Below, one piece after another: positions 1 through 8,083 of a DNA stretch of 64,000 nucleotides. The position numbers and the translations under genes are program-made. Within the stretch, counting starts at the first letter, position 1. Each line of letters opens with the position of its first letter. The stretch is from contig JAQXLA010000008.1 in assembly GCA_029011315.1 (NCBI GenBank), forward strand, positions 23,427 to 87,426, in the 5' to 3' direction. The notes beneath the pieces were generated by a model. The model did not search any database. It saw only the letters and a program-made list of their open reading frames with translations, and was not told the DNA's origin. This stretch comes from Desulfovibrionaceae bacterium. Its GTDB lineage: Bacteria > Desulfobacterota > Desulfovibrionia > Desulfovibrionales > Desulfovibrionaceae.

Positions 1-901
1 GGGAAAGTCCGGTTGCTTCACAGACTTTTGCCGTCGTCCACTGAGATGCAGCTTCGCTCAGTCGTCTCACATTTTTGAAAGAACACAGATGATCTTCGGC
101 GGCAAGCATGTGAATCAGCCCCATAAGAAGAGCTGTTTCCGTTCCGGGATTGATGAAAAGTTTTACATCCGCAACGGCGGCGGTGCCAGTTCCGGCGGAA
201 CCTGCCCAAGCTATCCTGGTAGAATCCTTCTTCTGTCGAGCGGTTGCCGGTGCTGTGCCCCATGAATCCAGAATATCGGCGTTGAGTGCCAGAATGAAGT
301 CGCTTTCGGCCATGTCAAAGCCAAGGCGTCCGTTGCCTCCGGCACTTTTCCATGCCTGTGTCAGAGAATGAGCATCATCAGGCATGACGTAAAATCGATC
401 GGATCCGATTTTGCATAAAAAGCCAGCATAAATTTCATTTAAAAGCCCGTTGGTATCTCCAGAGATAAAACAGGCTTCATTCTTCTGCAGCTGTTTGCAG
501 ATCCCCGTAAGCATTTTCAGGGCTTTTTCCCAGGAAATGGGGCTGAAGGAACCGTCTCCGTTTTTAAGCAAAGGGGTACGCACGCGCGCAGGGCTGTGCA
601 GCAGGCGCACTTCTGCGGAAGCCAGTGCTGAAACGGCACCAAAGCTCAAGGGAGAATCCTTATCTCCGGAAACATGAACCGGCTGTCCGTTGATGCTTCG
701 GATGCGCATTCCGCATGCTGTAGGGCATGTCTTGCTGACTGTTTTTGTCCAGGTTTCTCTGCCTTTTGCCGGAGAAGGAATCCAGGACCAGTTTTGGCTC
801 CAGATGGAAATATCATCCAGACCTCTCCAGATAACAGGCGTTGCCAGTGTTCCTGCAGCAGCGCCGCCGATAAATTTCAGAAAGCCCCGTCTGTCAAGCA
901 T
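1..901 (-). CDS. qrcB: QrcB, molybdopterin-oxidoreductase-family subunit of Qrc complex (3' part outside window)
   Basis: About 300 N-terminal residues are visible; the gene continues past position 1. It opens with a twin-arginine signal (MLDRRGFLKFIGGAAAG), so it should be exported folded to the periplasm. A molybdopterin-oxidoreductase N-terminal domain follows. In Desulfovibrio, QrcB sits in the QrcABCD complex, which passes electrons from periplasmic cytochrome c3 to menaquinone; the hexaheme gene directly upstream supports that assignment. The Fe-S motif near residues 55-62 reads SKTCPTAC, so a serine stands where the first cysteine of CxxCxxxC normally is. The start ATG lies 11 nt past the qrcA stop. 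Any other CISM-family enzyme is a less likely alternative because of the six-heme partner. Confidence 0.85.
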   Translation of the reverse strand, partial: MLDRRGFLKFIGGAAAGTLATPVIWRGLDDISIWSQNWSWIPSPAKGRETWTKTVSKTCPTACGMRIRSINGQPVHVSGDKDSPLSFGAVSALASAEVRLLHSPARVRTPLLKNGDGSFSPISWEKALKMLTGICKQLQKNEACFISGDTNGLLNEIYAGFLCKIGSDRFYVMPDDAHSLTQAWKSAGGNGRLGFDMAESDFILALNADILDSWGTAPATARQKKDSTRIAWAGSAGTGTAAVADVKLFINPGTETALLMGLIHMLAAEDHLCSFKNVRRLSEAASQWTTAKVCEATGLS

Positions 902-912
902 GGCATTCTCCT

Positions 913-1548
913 TTACTTATGGCAGACGAAGCAGGCGTTGCCGGCGCGGGTACTGCCGCGATGGTTCGGATTCGCGTGGCAGGCTTCGCATTGCTGCATT
1001 TTCATAGTGTTTCGACCGTAACCGGTAAGACGGTTTCTTTCAAAATCAGGCAATCTGCTGCTCTTGCCCACTTCTCCATGGCAGACTGAGCAGAGGTTGG
1101 ATTCCGATCCGGCATGGCAGGTCCCGCAGACCTGTTTTGAGTGTACCGCATGACTGAAAAAAACATTGTCTGGCTGCCTGCGAGTGGTCAGCCACGGTAC
1201 TTCCTTTTGTGCCTGAACATATTCAGTAAAGAAATGCTGTTCTGCTTTCTTTGTTCCAATCATGCGATTATGGCATTGAGCACAGTCTGCTGTAGACGGC
1301 CAGGCATGAAAGGATCCGTCCTGCCGAAGATAATGGCATGTGCTGCAATCCATACGGGCATGATTGACATGTGTACGGTGGCTGAACTGTACGGGCTGTT
1401 CCAGACTCTCATGCATCAGAATTGGATACAGTATCCAGCCCAGAATAACCGCAACAGCAAATCCAAGCAGAAAAGGCAGGATTGCTTTGAAGCGGTCGGC
1501 GAGATGTTTTTTCCTCTCGGCAATTGTTTCGTGTTGCCTATCCCCCAT
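913..1548 (-). CDS. qrcA: QrcA, membrane-anchored hexaheme cytochrome c
   Basis: 211 residues. There is a single N-terminal hydrophobic anchor at about residues 22-44, followed by a periplasmic domain with six CxxCH heme sites (near residues 68, 89, 141, 153, 187 and 206) and several extra histidines that can serve as distal ligands. Six hemes plus an anchor is the described composition of Desulfovibrio QrcA, which accepts electrons from type I cytochrome c3. The gene is first in the visible operon and qrcB follows after a short gap. The Shine-Dalgarno region is weak, but the ATG at 1548 leaves a complete signal anchor. No promoter was confidently recognised in the 220-nt spacer upstream. Confidence 0.9.
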   Translation of the reverse strand: MGDRQHETIAERKKHLADRFKAILPFLLGFAVAVILGWILYPILMHESLEQPVQFSHRTHVNHARMDCSTCHYLRQDGSFHAWPSTADCAQCHNRMIGTKKAEQHFFTEYVQAQKEVPWLTTRRQPDNVFFSHAVHSKQVCGTCHAGSESNLCSVCHGEVGKSSRLPDFERNRLTGYGRNTMKMQQCEACHANPNHRGSTRAGNACFVCHK

Positions 1549-1701
1549 AACCGATGCCCCATGAAAAAAAGTTGTATGATGCGGAAACGTTTTTTCTGGA
1601 CGGGAATCCGCTTCAAAGAAAGCAAAACGAATCCGTCGGACAAAAACAAAACGATGCTAAACTTTTTTTCTTTTTTTGAAAAGACCAGATATTCTGGGAA
1701 T

Positions 1702-1745
1702 AAAAAAGAGAAGCGGCAGAGAAAAAAGTCTCTTTCGCTTCTCTT
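1702..1745 (-). terminator. Intrinsic terminator of the nitronate monooxygenase gene
   Basis: Arms AGAGAAGCG (1707-1715) and CGCTTCTCT (1736-1744) pair perfectly. On the minus strand the hairpin is followed by a run of T (1707 down to 1702). It lies 26 nt past the stop codon at 1771. Confidence 0.8.
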
Positions 1746-1770
1746 CGAACGAATCTGACTTGTCAGGGCT

Positions 1771-2883
1771 CTACGATTTGCAGATAGAAGCAAGTTTTTG
1801 ATCGAATTCCTGCTGAAGAGATCCGATCAGCTCCTTGACGGAAAGAATGGCATTGACCCTCCCGACGTTGGCTCCACAAAAGGCAAAGCCTCTTTCGAGA
1901 TTGCCCTTCATGGCATTGACCAGCGCAGCTGCGATGCAGTACGGCGTTTTTTCCTGTTTGCAGGTTGTGACGCAGTGAAAGACGCATTTAAAGGGCTTCT
2001 TTTTCCCCTCCATCATGGATTCGATAAAACCGTTGAAAAGAGCTCGTCCCGGCATTCCCACCGGACTTTTGATAATGACAACGTCTTCTTTTCTGGCATT
2101 GATGTAGGCTTGCTTGAAGCGTTCATCGGCATCGCATTCCTTGGTGGCGACGAAGCGGGTTCCCATTTGAACGCCGGATGCTCCAAGATCCATGAAATTT
2201 TTGATATCTTCGCCGGTATAAATACCGCCTGCCGCAATTACAGGAATATGGCGGCCCACTTTATCCTCTATTGGTTTCACTGCTTCCACAACTTCCGGAA
2301 TCAGTTTTTCCAGAGCAAAGTCGGGATCATCGATGTGTTCCCGGGAAAAGCCGAGATGCCCGCCGGCTTTTGGCCCTTCCACAACATAGGCATCCGGAGC
2401 AAGCCCTGTTTTCATCAGCCATTTTTTGGCCAGAATGGTCGCAGCCCGTCCGGAAGAAACAATAGGAACCAGTTTGGTCTTAAACTGTTCCTTATGCTTT
2501 TCGCATGTATCAAGAAAGAGTCGCGGCAAATCGAGAGGCAGTCCGGCTCCGGAAAAAATAAGATCCGCTTTGGATGAAACAGCTGTGCAGACCATTTCTC
2601 GAAAAGTGGTCAGGGCTACCATAATATTGACGCCAATAATGCCCTGAGTTGATTCTCGAGCTTTTTCAATCTCTCGGCGCAGTGCGCGAAGATTGGCTTC
2701 AAGAGGATTTGTGGCGATATCAGGTTCTTTCATGCCAATCATCGCGCCGGCGATCACTCCGATGCCTCCCTCATTGGCAACGGCTGAAGCCAGACGTGAC
2801 AGGGAAATGCCAACGCCCATGCCTCCCTGAATGATCGGGATGCGGGCGGTAAGATCACCTATTGTTAACGAAGGAAAAGCCAT
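1771..2883 (-). CDS. Nitronate monooxygenase-family flavoprotein
   Basis: 370 residues, a typical TIM-barrel NMO/FabK-like FMN protein. It has the N-terminal IPIIQGGMGVGIS segment, the VEGPKAGGHLG motif around residue 168, the IPVIAAGGIYTGEDI motif around 213 and GVQMGTRFVATKE around 237, which together make the FMN phosphate-binding loops. Family members oxidise alkyl nitronates or reduce enoyl-ACP (FabK), and the exact substrate cannot be fixed from sequence. The C-terminal third is relatively cysteine-rich (CVFHCVTTC), which is seen in the longer anaerobic branch of this family. AAAGGAG precedes the ATG. It follows the AddB-like gene on the same strand by 27 nt and ends in its own terminator. 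Confidence 0.82.
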   Translation of the reverse strand: MAFPSLTIGDLTARIPIIQGGMGVGISLSRLASAVANEGGIGVIAGAMIGMKEPDIATNPLEANLRALRREIEKARESTQGIIGVNIMVALTTFREMVCTAVSSKADLIFSGAGLPLDLPRLFLDTCEKHKEQFKTKLVPIVSSGRAATILAKKWLMKTGLAPDAYVVEGPKAGGHLGFSREHIDDPDFALEKLIPEVVEAVKPIEDKVGRHIPVIAAGGIYTGEDIKNFMDLGASGVQMGTRFVATKECDADERFKQAYINARKEDVVIIKSPVGMPGRALFNGFIESMMEGKKKPFKCVFHCVTTCKQEKTPYCIAAALVNAMKGNLERGFAFCGANVGRVNAILSVKELIGSLQQEFDQKLASICKS

Positions 2884-2910
2884 AATGAGCTCCTTTGTGT
2901 TATAGTATGC

Positions 2911-5900
2911 TTAATCTCTGGCCAGCATTATACAGAGATTTCGATACAAACAATAGTGGCAAAAATCATCTTCTCGTCCAGAAAATACAGAATTTTCCCT
3001 CATATGTCGAAAAACATAGCGCAGAAGATTGGCAATATTGCGTCTTATGAAAGAGAGTTTCGTTTCCAAGGAAAGTTCAGGAGCAAAAAGCCGAATTTTC
3101 TGCTTTTCTATGTTTTTTTCCCTGGTTCCCAAATACAGAAAGGATGCGTTGTCCAAAGGGTGATCCTGAAATTCCTGCTGCTGATCGTACAGCCATGCAT
3201 AGCAGAGAAGCTGCCATATTTTGCCAAAATGCGGATGTAAATCATGAAAGAGAGCGTCTGGAACAGGCTGATTCCGATTTGATTCATCAAAAACTTCATT
3301 GAGCTGATGCCAAAAATCGGGATTCCATGAAGGAGAAAGCAGATCCTGAAGTTCCCTGATCTGTTTTTCTGTTGACGATTTATTACCGGTTTTATAGTCG
3401 ATAATAGATGCCGTTGCCGGATCCCGCCCTGTGTGAATATCGATTCGATCAATTTGTCCCTTGATTGATACGGATAATCCTCCATAGCAGTCGAGCTTCG
3501 CGGTGCATGTTTTTTCCAGAAAGCATGATGATCCAAGATCTGCAAGACAATGGCAAAGCTGAGACGGGGCGGCATGCTTCAAAACCAGCAGGCTTTCGGT
3601 TGAAAGCTTTTTCGATAGCGCATCATTTTCAAGATGTTGCAGAAACCATTTTTCTATGGTTTGAGGATCTGGATGTTTGTCTGCACCGAGAGATTGTTGT
3701 TTCAAGGCCGCATCATGCAGAAAACGGTGCATGAATGAGCCGATTTCTCCCTGCAAATCCAGATCCTGCGCAGCCACGCTCTTTGCAGTGTCAAGACAGC
3801 AAACATATCGGTACCAGAACTGCAGAGGACATTGAATATAGGTGCTGAGAGCTGTAAAGGAAACAGGGTGCTGCAGATACGAGTTCAGGGCACTCTTGAT
3901 TCCTTTGTTTTTTTCAATTGATCCGATGGCATTCTGCGGAAGTCTGATGCTGTTGTTTGTTGAGGAAAAAATTCCCGCTTTGTTGTTTGAAGACAAAATG
4001 TTGTTTTTTTCCCGTTCCCATAGCAGAAGAGAAATGAAACGGCTTGGAATTTTCCCCTCGCTTTCCAGACTGTTTGAGGCGATATGTTTTTGCCAATAGA
4101 GGTTGACTTCGTCCGCACCTGCAAGCAGCCGATAAAAATTGTATGCGGCCAATTCTTCCCTGAGGCTCGAGTCCGGCAGATGCAGTACTTTTCGAAGCAA
4201 TTCCGGCAGAAGCGGGTTAGGCGAGGGAAAAGAAGGAATCAGATCATCCGTTGCTTCCAGAATGAAAATACGGGAAAAATGCAGCAGACGGGCTTCCAGC
4301 ATACCGATAATTTGCAGCCTCTCAAGAGAATCATTCTGAAAAGAGACCCTTTCCTGAGCCAGCATTGATCTGGTAATCGCAAACAATGCGGAATGAGAAA
4401 GCCGATAATCTGGCCGACAGCCCTTCAGCTCAGGTATAATGCGCTGATGCAGTCGGAACAGGCATTCTGCTTCCTGAGGATAGCGATCCCAGAGCGAAAA
4501 TTCTTCATCAGACGAAGCATTGAAGGAAAGGAGGAAGTCGTACAGGGATTGAAGAACAGTTCCCATATCCTGCAGATTTGACAGATTATGCCATTGATCA
4601 AAGAAATATTTTTTCCATTCCCCAGAAAGGCGGATCAGCTGTTGACGCTTTGCATTTTCGTTGAAAGACGTTGATGTTCTGAAAATATCTTCCTGCGCAT
4701 TGTGCAGCAGCACGGTTATATCGACAAAAGGGATACCTTCTGTTTCGATAATCTCTTCCATTTTTGTGAACAGCGTTCCAAGCTGGATGTCATTCCCTCG
4801 AGTAAGCATTTTGCAGAAGGGATGACGCAGAAGATCCAGAACTGTCTTCCAGGGAATACGTCCGTCTGGGTCAGGAAGCCGTTCCTCATGAACACGCAAG
4901 ATATTTTCGAGAAGACTGAAAATTAAAGATCTCGAAAGAGGATAGCCAAGAGAAATATTGGGACTGACGTGATCCTGGATGGCATGTAAAACAGGAAGAA
5001 GCAGTGACGAGTCAGGAAGAATGATAGCTGTGCCTGGCAGGGATTTTTCGGGATCTTTTTTCAGATCACGACGCAATTGGCAAAGCTGAGAATGAAAATC
5101 CGGACCTTCGAAAAAAAAAGTCCTGTTTGTGCTGTTTTTCTGTTGAGCAGGACGTGTAGAAAGCAGGGAAGGAGTCACACTGAATACCCGGAGTGCTGAT
5201 CCGCGGAGACGATCTCCACCATAGATATCACATGACCAGTGATGACTGCCTCCGTTCGCCAGTGCCGGATCGCAGTGAATCCATTCCTGTGCGCGAAGTC
5301 TGTCGCAAAGAAATTGGAAGAGCAGTCTTTCAGATTTGGTTAAAACAGCATGCCCTGCGAGAAAAACAGTTCGATTTTGCAGAAATAGGGGAATTTGAAA
5401 AATGTCTTGAGGCTGTTGAAGTTCCTCGGCCACGGTGAACGCATTCAGCCCAGGGGTCGTTAAATGGAGATCGCGAAGCCGTCTGACATATTCCTGAAAA
5501 ATGTCCCGAAGAGACTGCAGGAGATTAGCTCCGAATTTTTGTACCAGTTCCTCCGTATAGGAAATATTTTCAGGACAGACATACTGCATAAAGCATTCTT
5601 CAAGCAGAGATGCAAGATGCTGCCCCCATGGAAAAAATTGTTCAAAAGAGCTGCTCTCTTCAGCATTAAAAAAAAGGTCGGCCTGCTGTTTCAGAGAAGA
5701 GACAATATCGTACAGCAGTTCGATCCGTTCGATTTCTCCAATTTCTCGTCGAAATCCGGAATTGCGATTCCAACAGGAGAAAAATTCCCTAATTGTCAGC
5801 ATTTCCGGCAAAACACAAGGGAGCTTTTGTTTAAGGAATAAATTTTCCAGATATCTTTTGGGCCTGGAGTGAGGAAAAACGATGAGGGGATTTTTATGAT

Positions 5901-5991
5901 CGTGCTTAAGAGAATGCAGGATTCCGTGATAGAGAGCCTCGATAAAATCCTGATTCCATGGCACGATTGTAACAGGATAGGACATTGTCAT
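2911..5991 (-). CDS. AddB-like PD-(D/E)XK helicase-nuclease subunit
   Basis: 1026 residues from the ATG at 5991, chosen because it overlaps the upstream stop codon as ATGA. The N-terminal part looks like a degenerate UvrD-type helicase domain, without a clear Walker A. The C-terminal part is a RecB-type nuclease: an HRFLHDAA region, then RIDIHTGRD and IIDYKTGNK (catalytic D and D-x-K). It also has the four cysteines of the AddB/Cas4 iron-sulfur staple: one in YIQCPLQFW, and C1011, C1014 and C1020 in CHYCLYRNLC at the extreme C-terminus. AddB works with AddA in double-strand break processing, but no AddA gene is in the window. An in-frame start 102 nt upstream is possible but would bury the gene deeper in its neighbour. 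Confidence 0.8.
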   Translation of the reverse strand: MTMSYPVTIVPWNQDFIEALYHGILHSLKHDHKNPLIVFPHSRPKRYLENLFLKQKLPCVLPEMLTIREFFSCWNRNSGFRREIGEIERIELLYDIVSSLKQQADLFFNAEESSSFEQFFPWGQHLASLLEECFMQYVCPENISYTEELVQKFGANLLQSLRDIFQEYVRRLRDLHLTTPGLNAFTVAEELQQPQDIFQIPLFLQNRTVFLAGHAVLTKSERLLFQFLCDRLRAQEWIHCDPALANGGSHHWSCDIYGGDRLRGSALRVFSVTPSLLSTRPAQQKNSTNRTFFFEGPDFHSQLCQLRRDLKKDPEKSLPGTAIILPDSSLLLPVLHAIQDHVSPNISLGYPLSRSLIFSLLENILRVHEERLPDPDGRIPWKTVLDLLRHPFCKMLTRGNDIQLGTLFTKMEEIIETEGIPFVDITVLLHNAQEDIFRTSTSFNENAKRQQLIRLSGEWKKYFFDQWHNLSNLQDMGTVLQSLYDFLLSFNASSDEEFSLWDRYPQEAECLFRLHQRIIPELKGCRPDYRLSHSALFAITRSMLAQERVSFQNDSLERLQIIGMLEARLLHFSRIFILEATDDLIPSFPSPNPLLPELLRKVLHLPDSSLREELAAYNFYRLLAGADEVNLYWQKHIASNSLESEGKIPSRFISLLLWEREKNNILSSNNKAGIFSSTNNSIRLPQNAIGSIEKNKGIKSALNSYLQHPVSFTALSTYIQCPLQFWYRYVCCLDTAKSVAAQDLDLQGEIGSFMHRFLHDAALKQQSLGADKHPDPQTIEKWFLQHLENDALSKKLSTESLLVLKHAAPSQLCHCLADLGSSCFLEKTCTAKLDCYGGLSVSIKGQIDRIDIHTGRDPATASIIDYKTGNKSSTEKQIRELQDLLSPSWNPDFWHQLNEVFDESNRNQPVPDALFHDLHPHFGKIWQLLCYAWLYDQQQEFQDHPLDNASFLYLGTREKNIEKQKIRLFAPELSLETKLSFIRRNIANLLRYVFRHMRENSVFSGREDDFCHYCLYRNLCIMLARD

Positions 5992-6572
5992 AGCGTCTCC
6001 AGAACGCAGTACAGTTTGCGTCCTATCCAGGCATCTGTCGCGGCATAGGTGATTTGCTGAGGCGTTAAAACCGGCTGGGCCCAATTGGAACACTGTACTG
6101 ATTTGCTGATTCTGATTCCCAGTACAGATGCCGCCATTGTGCGCAACCCTCTGGCTTCAATGCCGTGTTGTTGGGCTAAAAGGGCCAAATCTGCGGTATT
6201 GCGAGGTATGAACGGCCTCAGTCGATTGAGGGCAATCATATCGTCATGAATCGCAACGCCGATTTTAAGGATCTGCTGGTTTTCCAATATTTCAGCCAGC
6301 AGATCTGGAAAAGGCATTCGATTCAGGCGAATGAGTACGACAGATTTTTGCCCGGCAAGCTGAACCAGAGAGGGGAGATTGGTTTTTCCTCTGCGGAAAA
6401 CAGGACGTGTCTCCGTATCAAAGCCAAGAATATTTTCCTGAGATAGAATATGCAGTGCCTTTTCAGCTTCTTCAGCGTTTTCTGCAAGCCGGATATCTCC
6501 CTGATAGGAATAGAGAGGCAGGGCATTTATGGCTTCCTTGCTCAATGCTGAGAAAGATAAAGGGGTATTCAT
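5988..6572 (-). CDS. 3'-5' exonuclease, RNase D-like (DEDDy)
   Basis: 194 residues forming a single DnaQ/RNase D-type exonuclease fold without HRDC domains. Exo I is FDTET (about residue 51), Exo II lies around GVAIHDDM, and Exo III is YAATDA near residue 177, with the Y-x3-D spacing of the DEDDy subgroup. RNase D relatives trim structured RNA 3' ends; short stand-alone members are common and their substrate is unclear. It starts 6 nt past the mnmE stop and overlaps the nuclease gene by 4 nt, so mnmE, this gene and the AddB-like gene are probably cotranscribed and translationally coupled. Confidence 0.85.
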   Translation of the reverse strand: MNTPLSFSALSKEAINALPLYSYQGDIRLAENAEEAEKALHILSQENILGFDTETRPVFRRGKTNLPSLVQLAGQKSVVLIRLNRMPFPDLLAEILENQQILKIGVAIHDDMIALNRLRPFIPRNTADLALLAQQHGIEARGLRTMAASVLGIRISKSVQCSNWAQPVLTPQQITYAATDAWIGRKLYCVLETL

Positions 6573-6578
6573 GGACGG

Positions 6579-7967
6579 TTATTTTCCAATACAGAAAGAA
6601 TCAAAAATACGGTTCAGCACCTCTTCTGAGGTATTCAGACCCGTGACATCAGCAAGATTGGCGAGTGCCTGCTCCAGCAGGATTGAACAGAGTTCCAATG
6701 GCAGTCCGTCAGACACCGCCTGTTCTGTTTCCCTGAGACGTGTAAGAAGCGTTTCCAGAATGTTTGCCTGACGGAGATTGGGTACAGCTTCATCCGGATC
6801 CGGTTCTCTGACAGAGTCGCATGAGGAAAGAACTTCACGGACAGCCTGTCCTATTTTGTCAATGCCATAACCTGTTTTTGCGGAAATAGCTACAGATGCT
6901 GCAGGCCGGAATCCCCGCAGATTTTTCGGATGGTCCCAGTTTTGATGAGGCTTCCTGATATCTGTTTTATTCCAGATAAGAATAGTTTTTTTCAAGGCAA
7001 AATTTTGAAGCTGAAGAAAATTGCTCTCTGTGAATCCAAGCGATCCATCAATGAGAAAAATGACGGCATCAGCCTGTTCAATCAATTCTCTTCCCATGGA
7101 AATGCCCTGAGCTTCGATCGGGTTATCGGTTTCCCTCAATCCCGCTGTATCGATGAGACGCACCGGAATTCCATCTAAAAAAAGCGACTCTTCCAAGAAA
7201 TCTCGCGTTGTGCCAGGGATGTCAGTGACTATAGCCCGTTCTCTTCCAAGAAGCGCGTTAAGCAAACTGGATTTTCCGGAATTGACGTCTCCAGCAATTG
7301 CGACCCTTGCTCCATCTCTCCAGAAGCGTGTTCTCTGATAACTTTCCAGGAGTTGCGTAATGCTTTCGGTCAATTCGTGAAGTTTCTGAAGGAGAACTTC
7401 CTGTGCCAAATCAGGGTATTCATCATCGGGGAAATCCAAAGACAGGCAGATGCGGCTGCGCAAATTTTCTGTCTTTTCCCGCAGCTGATCGATTTTTTGA
7501 CTGAATACACCGGACAGCCTTCCGGAAGCGATATGCACGCTTTCTTTTGAAGGGGCGGAAATAAGTTCAGAAATGGCTTCGGCCTGTGTTAAGTCCATAC
7601 GTCCATTTAAAAAGGCTCTGCGGGAAAACTCCCCTCGTCGGGCAAGCCGAGCACCCGATGCAAGGCAGGCTTCCAGTACGGTCTGGAGAAGAACAGCACC
7701 TCCATGGCACTGCAGTTCCGCGGTATCCTCTCCGGTAAAGGTGTGCGGTCCGGGCATAAAAACAGCAAGCGCATCATCTATGGCTTCGCCTCGCATATCC
7801 AATACGCTGCCTCTGTGCAGTGTCCATGGACGAAATTTTTGTCCCGGACAGAGTCTGTGGCGAAAGCGTTCAGAAAGAATTCGTTTAGCTTCGGGACCAC
7901 TGATTCGAACAATTCCTATGCCCCCATTCCCAGGAGGGGTTGCAACCGCTGCGATCGTTTCGTTCAC
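6579..7967 (-). CDS. mnmE: tRNA modification GTPase MnmE
   Basis: 462 residues, the standard length. It shows the N-terminal tetrahydrofolate-binding domain, a helical domain split by a G domain with P-loop GDVNSGKSS near residue 225, G2 around TTRDF, G3 DTAGLRET and G4 NKTD, and the diagnostic C-terminal CIGK whose cysteine is needed for modification. With MnmG it installs the C5 substituent on wobble U34 of several tRNAs, in the cytoplasm. It follows the jag gene on the same strand, but a terminator-like hairpin lies between them, so it may have its own promoter or be expressed by read-through. Confidence 0.97.
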   Translation of the reverse strand: MNETIAAVATPPGNGGIGIVRISGPEAKRILSERFRHRLCPGQKFRPWTLHRGSVLDMRGEAIDDALAVFMPGPHTFTGEDTAELQCHGGAVLLQTVLEACLASGARLARRGEFSRRAFLNGRMDLTQAEAISELISAPSKESVHIASGRLSGVFSQKIDQLREKTENLRSRICLSLDFPDDEYPDLAQEVLLQKLHELTESITQLLESYQRTRFWRDGARVAIAGDVNSGKSSLLNALLGRERAIVTDIPGTTRDFLEESLFLDGIPVRLIDTAGLRETDNPIEAQGISMGRELIEQADAVIFLIDGSLGFTESNFLQLQNFALKKTILIWNKTDIRKPHQNWDHPKNLRGFRPAASVAISAKTGYGIDKIGQAVREVLSSCDSVREPDPDEAVPNLRQANILETLLTRLRETEQAVSDGLPLELCSILLEQALANLADVTGLNTSEEVLNRIFDSFCIGK

Positions 7968-8010
7968 GGAAATCTCCTATTCATGACTGGAGGATATGGG
8001 GTCGTTTCTC

Positions 8011-8057
8011 AAAAGAGAAAAGGCCGTACAGCGGAAAAACTGCCGCTTCCGGCCTTT
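8011..8057 (-). terminator. Terminator-like hairpin between jag and mnmE
   Basis: Arms AAAGGCCG (8019-8026) and CGGCCTTT (8050-8057), with an inner GCGG/CCGC stem. On the minus strand the hairpin is followed by a T-rich tract. It lies 27 nt past the jag stop and likely separates the rpmH-jag block from mnmE. Confidence 0.7.
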
Positions 8058-8083
8058 ATAGCATTTTTTATCGACAGTATCCG

